Assembly (NCBI RefSeq): GCF_000344155.1
Contig: NZ_BAOQ01000036.1
Coordinates: forward strand, 1 to 64,000
Direction: 5' to 3'
Source: Gordonia paraffinivorans NBRC 108238
GTDB lineage: Bacteria > Actinomycetota > Actinomycetes > Mycobacteriales > Mycobacteriaceae
Length of the DNA stretch: 64,000 bases
This document shows, piece by piece, positions 44,915 to 53,616 of this stretch (its first letter is position 1; every line of letters starts with the position of its first letter). Both the position numbers and the translations under genes were made by a program. The notes beneath the pieces are model-generated. The model saw only the letters and a program-made list of their open reading frames with translations. It did not search any database and was not told where the DNA came from.

Positions 44915-45355
44915 ATGAGCTTCGAAGAGGTGTTCAACGGGGTCGCGATAGCGTTCGAGGCGCTCGGCGCGTTCGCGATGATCGTCGGGTTCGTGATCGC
45001 GATCGTGCTCGCAACCCGTGTCCTGTCCCGGAAAGAGGGCGGCAACGAGGCGTATCAAGTGCTGCGCACGACGATCGGCTCGGGGATCCTCCTCGGCCTC
45101 GAGATCCTGGTCGCCGCCGATCTGATCCGCACGATCACCTCGAAGCCGTCCGTCGAGGAGGCCCTGATCCTCGGCATCATCGTCGTGATTCGGACAGTGC
45201 TGTCGATGTCGATCCAGATCGAGATCGAGGGCACCCTGCCGTGGCGGCGGGCGCTGCTCACCAGTGGGGGCCAGATGTTGGGCGAGGCGGTCGCCCGTGA
45301 CGTCGCCGCATCGCGGGCGTCGAAGGGCGAGGACCGGGCGGAGCCGCGACCCTGA
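44915..45355 (+). CDS. DUF1622 membrane protein
   Basis: 146 residues, three spans: FEALGAFAMIVGFVIAIVLA, IGSGILLGLEILVAADLI and ALILGIIVVIRTVLSMSI. The last carries the RTxLSxSIxxEIEG-like motif of DUF1622, a family of small bacterial membrane proteins of unknown role. It ends with a basic tail. It is divergent from the antiporter, and their 74-base gap could hold a shared promoter. Confidence 0.88.
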   Translation: MSFEEVFNGVAIAFEALGAFAMIVGFVIAIVLATRVLSRKEGGNEAYQVLRTTIGSGILLGLEILVAADLIRTITSKPSVEEALILGIIVVIRTVLSMSIQIEIEGTLPWRRALLTSGGQMLGEAVARDVAASRASKGEDRAEPRP

Positions 45356-45456
45356 CGGCGTGACGGGCGGGCCACCACTGTTGCCTATGCAGACCGGCAT
45401 AGCGTAGCGTTCGACGCGTTATATCGGTCGTCATAGTCGCGTGAGGATGTCCAGCC

Positions 45457-46245
45457 ATGCCCACACTCGCCGAAGTCGTCTCGGGCTTCGACCCGCACGC
45501 CGAGTTCGTCGTCCCCGGTGAATGGACGCAGGGCCGCACCGCGTACGGCGGGCTCACCGCGGCGCTCGCGGTCGTCGCCGCACAGCACACCGCCGGCGAT
45601 CCGCTGCCGCCCCTGAAGTCGGCTCATTTCCTGCTCAGCGCGCCGGTGGTCGACACGGCGACCTTCACCGCACGCCGCCTCCGCGAGGGCAGGTCGGCCT
45701 CGAGCGTGGCGGTGGAGACCGTCAGCGGGGGACAGGTGGCCGCGCACGCCTCGCTGATCTTCGCCCGACCGCGTCCCAGCGCGATCGAGCATGACCACAT
45801 CGGCGCCCCGACCGTGCCGGCCCCCGACGAGTGCCCGACGTTCGCCGACGCCGACGCGCCGCTGCGTCCGGCATTCGTGGACAACGTCGAGATGGTCCGG
45901 GCCGGGGGAACCGTCCCGCTGGCGAACGACGGCCGACCGCGTTTCCTGGCGTGGGTGCGGCATCGCGGCGCCGAAGGCGTCGACCCCACGATCGCGCTGG
46001 TCGCGCTCGCCGACGCGATGCCGCCGGCGACCACCGCGGCCTTCACCGAGTGGGCGCCGGTCAGCACGATGAACTGGACCATCCACGTCTGCACCGACGA
46101 ATTGCCCAAGCCGACCGACTGGATGCTCCTCGAGTCGTCGAGCACGTTCACCCGCGACGGGTACTCACACCAGGCGATGACCCTGTGGGACAGCGACCTC
46201 CGTCCTGTCCTGCAAGGTTCTCAGACGGTGGCCCTGTTCGCCTGA
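45457..46245 (+). CDS. Acyl-CoA thioesterase (TesB-like double hotdog)
   Basis: 262 residues. Two hotdog halves: the first opens FVVPGEWTQGRTAYGGLTAA and includes LPPLKSAHFLLSAPV; the second includes PRFLAWVRHRGAEGVDP, ADAMPPATTAAF and STMNWTIHVCTDE. The fold matches the thioesterase-like family (4HBT_3) common in mycobacteria, which hydrolyses acyl-CoA. It is monocistronic and convergent with the second YihY gene. Confidence 0.88.
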   Translation: MPTLAEVVSGFDPHAEFVVPGEWTQGRTAYGGLTAALAVVAAQHTAGDPLPPLKSAHFLLSAPVVDTATFTARRLREGRSASSVAVETVSGGQVAAHASLIFARPRPSAIEHDHIGAPTVPAPDECPTFADADAPLRPAFVDNVEMVRAGGTVPLANDGRPRFLAWVRHRGAEGVDPTIALVALADAMPPATTAAFTEWAPVSTMNWTIHVCTDELPKPTDWMLLESSSTFTRDGYSHQAMTLWDSDLRPVLQGSQTVALFA

Positions 46246-46258
46246 CCGCGGCGGGCCG

Positions 46259-47335
46259 TCAACCGCGGGACTCGCGGAGGGCGCGGCCCTGCTCGACGAA
46301 CTTCTGGTCTTTCTTCGCGTTCTTGTCGGACACCTTCGTGTCCCGGGGCGGTAGCTGGAGGTGTTCTTCCGCGGCCATTCCCGCCTGGAGTTGCCGCCCC
46401 CGCTCGAGTTCGGCGTCGAACTCGGCTCCGAACAGCAGGGCGAGGTTGGTCAGCCACAACCACAGCAGGAACACGATGACCCCGGCCAGCGCGCCGTACG
46501 TCTTGTTGTAGCTGCCGAAGTTGGAGACGTACAGCGCGAAGGCCGCCGACGCGAGAATCCAGGTCAGGATCGCGAGAACCGCACCCGCACTGATCCACCG
46601 GAACCTCGGCTGCTTCACATTCGGCGTCGCCCAGTACAGGACGGCGACGATCACGACGACGAACACCAGCACGACCGGCCAGCGCGCGATGTTCCACACC
46701 GCGAGCGCCGTGGACCCCAGGCCGATGGTGTCGCCGATGGACTGCGCGATCGGACCGCTGACGGCGAGCATGAGGGCCACGGCCGCGGCGAGGATCAGGG
46801 CCACCAGGGTGACGAGGAGCATCGCGGGCCGCAGCTTCCAGATCGGTCGGCCCTCGTCGACCCCGTACATGCGGTTCATCGCACGCCCGAAGGCTCCGAC
46901 GTACCCCGACGCCGACCACAGCGCACCGGCGAGACCGAGGACCAGGGCGAGACCGGCGCTGGGCGCGTCCACCAACTGTTCGACCGGACCGCGGAGCGTG
47001 TCCACCGCCGACGACGGCCCGAGTTCGTCGATCATCTGCATCACCGCGTCGACCGTCTTCTCGCCCTGGCCGAAGACGCCGAGCAGCGACACGAGCGCGA
47101 GGAGTGCGGGGAAGAGCGAGAGCACCGAGTAGTAGGTGAGCGCCGCGGCGAGGTCGGTGCACTGATCACGGCCGAACTCCCGCGCCGTCTTCTTGAGCAC
47201 GAACATCAGCGACGGTTTGGTCAGGTCCGTCGGCGACTCGGGCTTGCGGGGATCGTCGGGATCGGCGAGCTCGGGGGCGTCGCGGACGTCGACGTCACCG
47301 GCCTTCGGATCATCGGGCTGTCGATGCTCTGGCAT
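46259..47335 (-). CDS. YihY/BrkB family inner-membrane protein (copy 2)
   Basis: 358 residues from ATG 47335. A hydrophilic acidic N-terminus (RKPESPTDLTKPSLM) precedes six spans with the family marks CTDLAAALTYYSVLSLFPAL, GRAMNRMYGVDEGRP and FGSYNKTYGALAGVIVFLLW. The polar tail is acidic then basic (KNAKKDQKFVEQG). It is a paralogue of copy 1 at 35407 but differs in both tails. Its role is unknown. Confidence 0.9.
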   Translation of the reverse strand: MPEHRQPDDPKAGDVDVRDAPELADPDDPRKPESPTDLTKPSLMFVLKKTAREFGRDQCTDLAAALTYYSVLSLFPALLALVSLLGVFGQGEKTVDAVMQMIDELGPSSAVDTLRGPVEQLVDAPSAGLALVLGLAGALWSASGYVGAFGRAMNRMYGVDEGRPIWKLRPAMLLVTLVALILAAAVALMLAVSGPIAQSIGDTIGLGSTALAVWNIARWPVVLVFVVVIVAVLYWATPNVKQPRFRWISAGAVLAILTWILASAAFALYVSNFGSYNKTYGALAGVIVFLLWLWLTNLALLFGAEFDAELERGRQLQAGMAAEEHLQLPPRDTKVSDKNAKKDQKFVEQGRALRESRG

Positions 47336-47460
47336 GCCCCGGTGTAGCCGCCCGGCCGGGTGGCCAAACACGACCGCCCCGAGGCTCGCTCATGGACGGC
47401 CGCGCGCCGGCTGCCGTCTGCAGCCCGCGGCTCCGCAGCCGCAGCACGCCGTGGTACGGC

Positions 47461-48186
47461 TCAGTGCGCGTGGTAGACGTCGTCGACGACGTGCTGGAGG
47501 TCGCCCTGGATGATCCGGGTCAGGGATGCGGGCGTCTCGTCACGGAAGCGGGAGAGGTCGATCGGCTCGCCGAACTCCACGACGGGGCGTCCGCGGTCGT
47601 CGTCGGGGTAGGCGATACCCGCGGACACCAGGGAGATGTCCAGACCGGCTCGCAGGGCGCGATGGGCGATGTGGCCGATCCCCGTGCCGAGCTTCTGCAA
47701 CCGGGTGACATCGCCGTCGTTACAGGTCCCCTCCGGGAAGACGGCGATGCTGTCGCCGCGCTTCATCCGGTCGACGCAGACGCCGAACATCTGACCGGCG
47801 GCGGCCGCCGCGGCACGGACGCCGTGATCCTTGGGTCGGAACACCGGTATGCCGCCGAGCGTGTCGATCTTGCGCCGCTGCTCGGGGTCCTCGAACAGTT
47901 CGTCCTTCGCCAGCACACGCATGTGGCCGATCCGCCGCCGGATCGGGGAGCGGAAGCCGGCGGCCGCGAGCACGAGCGGATCCCTCTCGGAGACATGGTT
48001 TGCCGCGATGAGTAGGGGGTTGCCGCTGCGTGCCGCGCGCACCAGGCGATCGCGGGATGCGAACTGCACCACCGGGCGGATCCTGGCCGCGAGCATGCCG
48101 TACATCAGCTTCGCCCGAAAGCGATCCTGCTGATGCTCTCGGTAGTGCTCGTACACCGCGTCGGACCGGGCCAGATCTACGTCCAT
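47461..48186 (-). CDS. PlsC-type 1-acylglycerol-3-phosphate acyltransferase-like protein
   Basis: 241 residues. The catalytic HX4D motif is AANHVSERDPLV, and the second conserved block is VFPEGTCNDGD. The arginine-containing FRPKDHG lies between them. It should transfer an acyl chain to a lysophospholipid or related alcohol at the inner face of the membrane; one N-terminal hydrophobic patch is only weak. A perfect 12-base palindrome sits 7 bases upstream of the start, overlapping the leader, and suggests strong transcriptional control. Confidence 0.9.
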   Translation of the reverse strand: MDVDLARSDAVYEHYREHQQDRFRAKLMYGMLAARIRPVVQFASRDRLVRAARSGNPLLIAANHVSERDPLVLAAAGFRSPIRRRIGHMRVLAKDELFEDPEQRRKIDTLGGIPVFRPKDHGVRAAAAAAGQMFGVCVDRMKRGDSIAVFPEGTCNDGDVTRLQKLGTGIGHIAHRALRAGLDISLVSAGIAYPDDDRGRPVVEFGEPIDLSRFRDETPASLTRIIQGDLQHVVDDVYHAH

Positions 48187-48192
48187 CTAAGT

Positions 48193-48204
48193 TACGGTAC
48201 CGTA
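48193..48204. promoter_or_regulatory. 12-base palindrome upstream of the acyltransferase
   Basis: TACGGTACCGTA is perfectly palindromic and lies just before the acyltransferase ATG at 48186. It resembles the operator core of TetR-type lipid regulators. No regulator is adjacent. It also lies 20 bases past the 3' end of the alcohol dehydrogenase gene, so its target must be the acyltransferase or a distant binder. Confidence 0.5.
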
Positions 48205-48223
48205 GGTTAGGGTCCGATACCAT

Positions 48224-49267
48224 TCATTCCGGCACGACGACGGCGCGTCCGCGCAGTTCATTGGCCGCAAGCCGCCGGTACGCCTCGAGCCCGTCGTCGA
48301 GCGAGAACCGTTCGACGGCAACCTTCAGCACCCCATCCCGAGCGAGGTCGAGCACCTCGATGAGCTCCTCGCGCGCACCCCAGTAGGGTGCGCGGACCGA
48401 CACCTCGAACGGCTGCGTGAAGAACCCGACCTTCGCGGCTGCGACACCGTCGCCGATGCCGACGATGACCACGTCGCCCATCGTGCCGACCATCCCCATC
48501 GCGGCGTCGAGGGTGGGCTGCAGGCCGACGAAGTCGAAAACGGCTGTCGCACCCTCGTTTCCGGTGATCTTTCGAACGTTGGTCACCGCGTCGGCGTCAC
48601 TGCGCACCACTTCGTGCGCACCGTTCTCCCGGGCGAAGTCGAGCTTCTCGTCGGTGACGTCGAGAGCGATGATGCGCGCAGGGGTCAGATGGCGGAGCAA
48701 CTGGATGCCGACGTGCCCCAGACCGCCCACGCCGATGACCACCGCGGTGGTGCCGCCGACGAGCTTGGGCAACGTGGGCTTGATCGCGTGATACGGCGTG
48801 AGGCCCGCGTCGGTGAGCGGCACGGCCGACACCGGGTCGAGGTCGCCGAGGGGAACGAGGTGGCGCGGGTCGTCGACGAGCATGTACTCGGCCATCGCTC
48901 CCGGGTTCCCCAGTCCGGGCGGCGCGATGCCCAGTTCCGCGGCGCGACTGCAGTAGTTCTCCAGGCCTCGTGAACAGAAGTGGCACGTCCCGCATCCCCA
49001 CGGGCCGTACACCGCTACCGACGTGCCCTCCGACAATCCGGTGACGCCGCTCCCGACGGCTGCGACGACGCCGGCACCCTCGTGGCCGAGGGTCATGGGA
49101 AGGGGATAGGGAAATCCCTCCGCCGGGAGATTGAGGACGAAATCATCCGAGTGGCAGGCGCCTGCGGCGGTGACCTCGAGCAGCACCTGCCCCGGACCGG
49201 GTTCGGGCTTGTCCACCTCCCGCAACTCCGGCGGGCTCTGCGGCTTGACGATCTGGATGGCTTTCAT
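48224..49267 (-). CDS. NAD(P)-dependent zinc alcohol dehydrogenase (ADH-A-like)
   Basis: 347 residues from ATG 49267, with AAAGG 7 bases upstream; ATG 49273 is less well placed. The catalytic zinc ligands are GACHSDDF and LGHEGAGVV, the four structural cysteines lie in WGCGTCHFCSRGLENYC, and the NAD loop is VIGVGGLGHVGIQLL. The middle (RAAELGIAPPGLGNPGAMAE) matches the broad-range secondary alcohol dehydrogenase ADH-A of Rhodococcus ruber very closely. It should interconvert secondary alcohols and ketones. Confidence 0.92.
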   Translation of the reverse strand: MKAIQIVKPQSPPELREVDKPEPGPGQVLLEVTAAGACHSDDFVLNLPAEGFPYPLPMTLGHEGAGVVAAVGSGVTGLSEGTSVAVYGPWGCGTCHFCSRGLENYCSRAAELGIAPPGLGNPGAMAEYMLVDDPRHLVPLGDLDPVSAVPLTDAGLTPYHAIKPTLPKLVGGTTAVVIGVGGLGHVGIQLLRHLTPARIIALDVTDEKLDFARENGAHEVVRSDADAVTNVRKITGNEGATAVFDFVGLQPTLDAAMGMVGTMGDVVIVGIGDGVAAAKVGFFTQPFEVSVRAPYWGAREELIEVLDLARDGVLKVAVERFSLDDGLEAYRRLAANELRGRAVVVPE

Positions 49268-49408
49268 GCGCATACCTTTCGATCAGGCGGACCGGGTCCA
49301 CCTCCTGTATCTACTCGCGTACCGGTCCGACCGAGGACCGCTCGGCAGAACTGGGCATGATCTGGCGGTTGGCGTGCGGGATCGGCGAATCTTGTCGGGC
49401 TGTCCGCC

Positions 49409-49774
49409 TCACCATCGACGCGACGAGTTCTTCGCCGCGCATCTCACGCATTGCCGTGCGGCGGGCAGGACCTCGAGGCGTTCCGCGCCGATCTCCTCGC
49501 CACAGGTCTCGCAGCGTCCGTAGGCGCCGCGACCGAGACGCTCGAGCGCGGCGTCGATCTCCTCGAGACGCACGCGCGACCGTTCGAGCTGTGCCACCAG
49601 CTGGCCGCGCTCGACGGCGAGCGTCGTGCCCTCCGGATCGTGTTCGTCGTCGGAGGCCGTGTCGGCGGTGGCCTCGATGACCGACGCCAGGCGGGCCGAC
49701 ATCGACTCGATGAGTTCCGATGTCCGCGCGCGCTCGGCGATCAGCGAGGCCTCGGTGTCGTCGGGATCGGTCAT
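49409..49774 (-). CDS. TraR/DksA-type zinc-finger protein
   Basis: 121 residues from ATG 49774. An acidic coiled-coil N-terminus (ESMSARLASVIEATADTA, LVAQLERSRVRLEEIDAALE) leads to the C4 finger GRCETCGEEI and RQCVRCAAKN. The build is that of DksA/TraR or RbpA-neighbour proteins that enter the RNA polymerase secondary channel. Coding character upstream of 49774 is poor. It is followed on the left by the ADH-A-like gene start, 142 bases away. Confidence 0.88.
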   Translation of the reverse strand: MTDPDDTEASLIAERARTSELIESMSARLASVIEATADTASDDEHDPEGTTLAVERGQLVAQLERSRVRLEEIDAALERLGRGAYGRCETCGEEIGAERLEVLPAARQCVRCAAKNSSRRW

Positions 49775-49808
49775 CGTGGAAGGCGCCGTACGAGATGGGG
49801 TCGCGCGG

Positions 49809-50255
49809 TCACGCATGCACGTTTCGCAGGCCGACCGCTCCGCGCAGGCCCGAGCAGTTGACGCAGCCCACACATCCGACGCAGTTCCGGCAGCGGAAGC
49901 ATCCGATGCAGCCGACGCATCGGATGCAGAATGCGCTCGCCACCGTTCCCGCACTACCGAGAACCGCGAAGCTCAGCAAAGTGCCGAAACTCGACGCCAC
50001 GAGGGCGCTGCCGGCTGTGACGGCCGATCCCATGACACCCGCACTCGCCGCGGTCCCGGCCGACGAGCTGACCCCTGCGCTGAGCGTCGTCGCCGCCGAT
50101 GCGGCCACCGCGGCGCTCCGAACGGTTGCCGCCGATCTGGCGACCGCCACGCTCGAGGTCGTCGCGACCGAACCGACCACCGAGGAGGAAGTCGCCGTGG
50201 AGGTATGGACGGTCTTCGCACGGTCTCGAGTGAGCAGTCGCATGGGGACCATCAT
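49809..50255 (-). CDS. Cysteine-every-third-residue repeat protein
   Basis: 148 residues from ATG 50255, with GAGAG beside it. Residues about 20-105 are low-complexity Ser/Ala/Val/Thr with repeated SAG and SAA units. Then nine cysteines occur at strict three-residue spacing (CIRCVGCIGCFRC, RNCVGCVGCVNC), followed by GLRGAVGLRNVHA. No signal peptide or long hydrophobic span is clear. I recall similar CVGCVDC-type tails ending in GLRxAVG in other actinobacterial proteins without a known role; metal or cluster binding is a guess. The opposite-strand frame was judged a shadow. Confidence 0.6.
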   Translation of the reverse strand: MMVPMRLLTRDRAKTVHTSTATSSSVVGSVATTSSVAVARSAATVRSAAVAASAATTLSAGVSSSAGTAASAGVMGSAVTAGSALVASSFGTLLSFAVLGSAGTVASAFCIRCVGCIGCFRCRNCVGCVGCVNCSGLRGAVGLRNVHA

Positions 50256-50290
50256 CTCTCAGCCGACCCTGGCCGCACGGACTTTCGACC

Positions 50291-51799
50291 TCAGGTGCCG
50301 CAGAACGTCTGGAAGGAAGACGCGAACTCCTCGGGGGCCGGGGTCGTGTACCGGACCCACTCGACCCTGCGGTCGAACGGATGGGTGACGACATCCAGGA
50401 GCTCGTCGAACGGGCCCATGTCCCCGTCGGTGGCAGCGCGCAGCGCCTCGTCGACCCGGTGATTGCGCGGGATGTAGAGCGGATTGACGCGGTCCATCGC
50501 GTCGGCGGTCGACGCGTCGTCACGGCCGTGCTCGGCGAGAGCGGCCCGCCAGCGCGCGATCCACGGGGCCGACCGCTCGCGGGGCAGAATCTCATCAAGC
50601 GGGCCCGGGCGACCACGCAGGTCCTCGGCGAGCGCCCGGAAGGTGCCGGTCCAGTCCGCCCGGTGTTCGCCCATCAGGGCGAGGAGATCGTCGATCAGGT
50701 CGTGCTCGACGAAGGTGTCGGCGAGGCCCACCTTCGCCGACAGTCCCGCGTTCAGATGCTGCTTGTAGCGCGCATCGAACGACGACAGGACGGCCGTCGC
50801 CACGGCGACCGCCTCGTCCGGCGTGGGCGCGACGAGTTGCAGGAGCGTCTCGGCGAAGCGGGCGAGATTCCACTTCAGCACGCCGGGCTGGTTACCGAAG
50901 GCGTAACGACCGCCCGAGTCGATGGAGCTGAACACCGCCGCGGGGTCGAACGCGTCGATGAACGCACACGGTCCGTAATCGATGGTCTCGCCGGAGATCG
51001 TGGTGTTGTCGGTGTTCATCACGCCGTGCACGAAGCCGACCAGCATCCACCGGGCGACGAGGGCGGCCTGCCGTTCCACGACCTCCTCGAGGAACTTGAC
51101 GTACCTGTTGCCGCCGCCGGAGACCGGGAGCTCGAGGAGATCGGGATAGTGCCTCGCGATGGCGTAGTCGGCGAGCGGCTGGAGCAGTTCGCCGACGCGG
51201 ACCGCGAGCTCGAAGGTCCCGACCCTCAGGTGGCTCGACGCCACTCGGGCGAGAACCGCTCCCGGCTCGGGGCCGGACCGATGCACGTCTCGACCGGTGG
51301 CGACCACCGAGAGCGACCGCGTCGTGGGTATGCCGAGCGCATGCATCGCCTCGCTGACCAGGTACTCGCGCAGCATCGGTCCCACGACCGCGAAGCCGTC
51401 GCCGCCGCGGGAGAACGGTGTCGGGCCGGAGCCCTTCAGCTGTAGATCGACCCGGTTCCCGGCCGGATCGCGCAGTTCTCCGATGAGCAGGGCGCGCCCG
51501 TCTCCGAGAAGCTGCGCGTAGTTGCCGAACTGATGACCCGAGTACGCGGTCGCCACCGGCGTGGCGTCGGCGGGAGCAGCCGAACCGACCAGGATCGCGA
51601 TGCCGTCGTCGGACCGCAGGGACTCGACGTCGAGCCCGAGTGCGACTGCCAGAGGTTCGTTGAGCACCAGCAGTCTCGGGTCAGGGGCCTCGACCCCCTG
51701 CCAGGCGACGGTCAGCCGGCTCAGCTCGTCGGCGAAGGTGCTCTCGAAGCCGGCCAGTGCCGTGCTGGTTCGGGCGGGGGAGGAGTCGTGTGCGGCCAC
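50291..51799 (-). CDS. selO: SelO/YdiU protein AMPylase
   Basis: 502 residues from GTG 51799. SelO is a pseudokinase that transfers AMP to proteins in oxidative stress. The nucleotide loop is AYSGHQFGNYAQLLGDGRA, the ion-pair region QLKGSGPTPFSRGGDGF, and the catalytic core VHGVMNTDNTTISGETIDYG with the metal-binding DYGPCAF. The late motif NPLYIPRNHRVDEAL is also complete. A C-terminal FQTFCGT carries the cysteine that in the E. coli protein forms a disulfide. It is full length. A thiol/redox role fits nearby stress genes. Confidence 0.95.
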   Translation of the reverse strand: MAAHDSSPARTSTALAGFESTFADELSRLTVAWQGVEAPDPRLLVLNEPLAVALGLDVESLRSDDGIAILVGSAAPADATPVATAYSGHQFGNYAQLLGDGRALLIGELRDPAGNRVDLQLKGSGPTPFSRGGDGFAVVGPMLREYLVSEAMHALGIPTTRSLSVVATGRDVHRSGPEPGAVLARVASSHLRVGTFELAVRVGELLQPLADYAIARHYPDLLELPVSGGGNRYVKFLEEVVERQAALVARWMLVGFVHGVMNTDNTTISGETIDYGPCAFIDAFDPAAVFSSIDSGGRYAFGNQPGVLKWNLARFAETLLQLVAPTPDEAVAVATAVLSSFDARYKQHLNAGLSAKVGLADTFVEHDLIDDLLALMGEHRADWTGTFRALAEDLRGRPGPLDEILPRERSAPWIARWRAALAEHGRDDASTADAMDRVNPLYIPRNHRVDEALRAATDGDMGPFDELLDVVTHPFDRRVEWVRYTTPAPEEFASSFQTFCGT

Positions 51800-51892
51800 A
51801 CTTCGAGCGTAACCACAGCATCCGCGTCGGGAGCGGTCGCAACCATCCGCCCACGGCCCCGCGAATCGCACGCATGTGCGAATATGGAACCC

Positions 51893-52639
51893 GTGAACGC
51901 TCAGAGGAAAGCCGGACTCACCTCCGACGACCTGCACTCACTGTCGGCGGGGCTCGACGCCGGCAAGCGGGTCACCGTCTACCTTCGCGACCCGATCCCG
52001 GCGCTCGGCATCGACGCCGGGACCTCGGCTCGTGTGATCTCCGTCGACGGAACCACGGTCACGGTGCGTCCGAAAGGTGTCGACGACCAGCTGCCGTTCG
52101 AGGCCGACGAACTCCTGCTCCACCGACCGTCGGCGTCCACGTCCACCCGCTCCCGCGCGTCGAAGGCCACCACCGCTGCGCCGGCACCGTCCGCGAGTCC
52201 GCGTGCGACGCCGAAAGCCGTTGCCTCCGAGCCGCCGACGAAGCCGGCGCCCACCGATCGACCCGCGACGACTGCCCCGGACCGTTCTCCGGCCGCGGCC
52301 ACCACGAGCACGAAACCCAAACCCGCACCGGCGAAGTCGACCAGGCGCGGCAAATCGACTCAGGCGCCGGTCAGCGTGACCGTTACCTCGGCAGGCGAGA
52401 GCACATGGACGGTGACGGTGTCGCACGGCAGCAAGAAGGGCAAGGCCACCGAGGTGACCGCTGATCGAGTAGCCCGTGCCATGCGGGAACTCGGTGACGA
52501 GACGGCGATCGCGGCCGTCGACGACGTGATCGAGAGCGCCCGAGTCGCCGCCCAGCAGAAGATCGACGAGTTGACCCGCGAACTCGAACGCGCGAAGGCC
52601 GCGCTGGCTCATCTCGACGCAGGGACGGGCGAGAACTGA
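51893..52639 (+). CDS. DUF6319-like protein with Ala/Pro/Thr-rich linker
   Basis: 248 residues from GTG 51893; ATG 51884 is a close alternative. The first 75 residues form a small beta domain (GKRVTVYLRDPIPALGIDAG, GTTVTVRPKGVDDQLPFEAD). A long Ala/Pro/Ser/Thr/Lys linker of about 80 residues then leads to a second beta segment (APVSVTVTSAGESTWTVTVS) and a helical coiled end (QQKIDELTRELERAKAALAH). DUF6319 proteins are of unknown function. It is divergent from selO. Confidence 0.75.
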   Translation: MNAQRKAGLTSDDLHSLSAGLDAGKRVTVYLRDPIPALGIDAGTSARVISVDGTTVTVRPKGVDDQLPFEADELLLHRPSASTSTRSRASKATTAAPAPSASPRATPKAVASEPPTKPAPTDRPATTAPDRSPAAATTSTKPKPAPAKSTRRGKSTQAPVSVTVTSAGESTWTVTVSHGSKKGKATEVTADRVARAMRELGDETAIAAVDDVIESARVAAQQKIDELTRELERAKAALAHLDAGTGEN

Positions 52640-52679
52640 AGCCCTCGACGGGTGGGCTGCCCCGGGATCCGGGCGGCCC

Positions 52680-53414
52680 TCAGGTCACCGGTAGGTCGAC
52701 GATCTCTCCTGGACATCCGTCGTTCAGTGCCTGCCGCACCATCGCGATGATCCTGGGATTGCGCGGTTCGTCCATATGCGGCCCTCCGTCGATCCCGTCA
52801 CGCACACAGACCCCGCCGTCGAGGTGGCGGTTGCGTTGTCCGCCGGCTGCAGGCGGGTCGTCGTCGATCGTCCTCAGCGTGGTGTAGGCGACGCTTCCCG
52901 GCGTGTCGTCACCTCGGTTCAGCGCACGCAGGAACGGACTCGTCGGGCACATGTCGTCGCCCGTTCCCGGCGGGAGAAGGCATGCCGGGCGCCAGCCGTA
53001 CTGGCCGGTGCCCATCGACACATAGTGTTCGACATGGGCTGTGCCACCGAGGAATTTCAGATAGTGACGGGCCGCAAGACCGCCCATGCTGTGACCGACC
53101 AGGTCGACCTTGTGCCCCGGCTGCCCGGAGCGCGCCTGTGCGACGACGCGGGCGATCGCAGCGGCATTCTCCACGTTGACGTCACCGGGCAGATCGACGA
53201 CGTGGACGGGACGGCCGTCGGCCGCGAGCGCACGCCTCATCGGCTCGAAGGTGGCCTTCTGCGGCGGCAACAGCCCGCCCGCGGTCCAGCCGTGGATGAG
53301 TATCACCGGATTTCGCGTCGGTGCCGCGACAGCGGTGGCCGCGACGATCGCGACCGATGCGATCGCCGCGATGGTCACGAGAGCGAGGCACAGGCGTCGG
53401 ACGGGCTGCGTCAT
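52680..53414 (-). CDS. Secreted alpha/beta-hydrolase lipase (EstA/LipA-like)
   Basis: 244 residues from ATG 53414. A signal peptide (RRLCLALVTIAAIASVAIVA, then AVAAP) precedes PVILIHGWTAGG, the oxyanion-hole strand. The nucleophile is VDLVGHSMGGLAARHYL, and the C-terminal histidine region is RNRHLDGGV. It belongs to the small class-2 lipase group that lacks a large lid. It should be exported and hydrolyse short- to medium-chain esters. It is unrelated to the truncated lipase at 38578 and lies alone. Confidence 0.85.
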   Translation of the reverse strand: MTQPVRRLCLALVTIAAIASVAIVAATAVAAPTRNPVILIHGWTAGGLLPPQKATFEPMRRALAADGRPVHVVDLPGDVNVENAAAIARVVAQARSGQPGHKVDLVGHSMGGLAARHYLKFLGGTAHVEHYVSMGTGQYGWRPACLLPPGTGDDMCPTSPFLRALNRGDDTPGSVAYTTLRTIDDDPPAAGGQRNRHLDGGVCVRDGIDGGPHMDEPRNPRIIAMVRQALNDGCPGEIVDLPVT

Positions 53415-53616
53415 TTGACCTCCACGAGGTTGGCGTCGCGTCCTCCGGTGGTCTGCTCCCAGACTCACACACTGTCGAGCCGATCGACCCGTACACCGCG
53501 GTGACATTCGAGCGCGAAACCCGCAGGAGTGTCGTCGGTACGCTCGGAGGTGTCCGATTCGTGACGGGGCGGAGGCTTTCGCCGGCCGGAGCGTCGGGAA
53601 CCGAAGGAGCAAAGCC

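Noticed and set aside
49720..50388. Plus-strand frame over the cysteine-repeat gene
   Set aside because: The minus frame has nine regularly spaced cysteines and a start beside GAGAG; the plus frame shows no motif. Some doubt remains.
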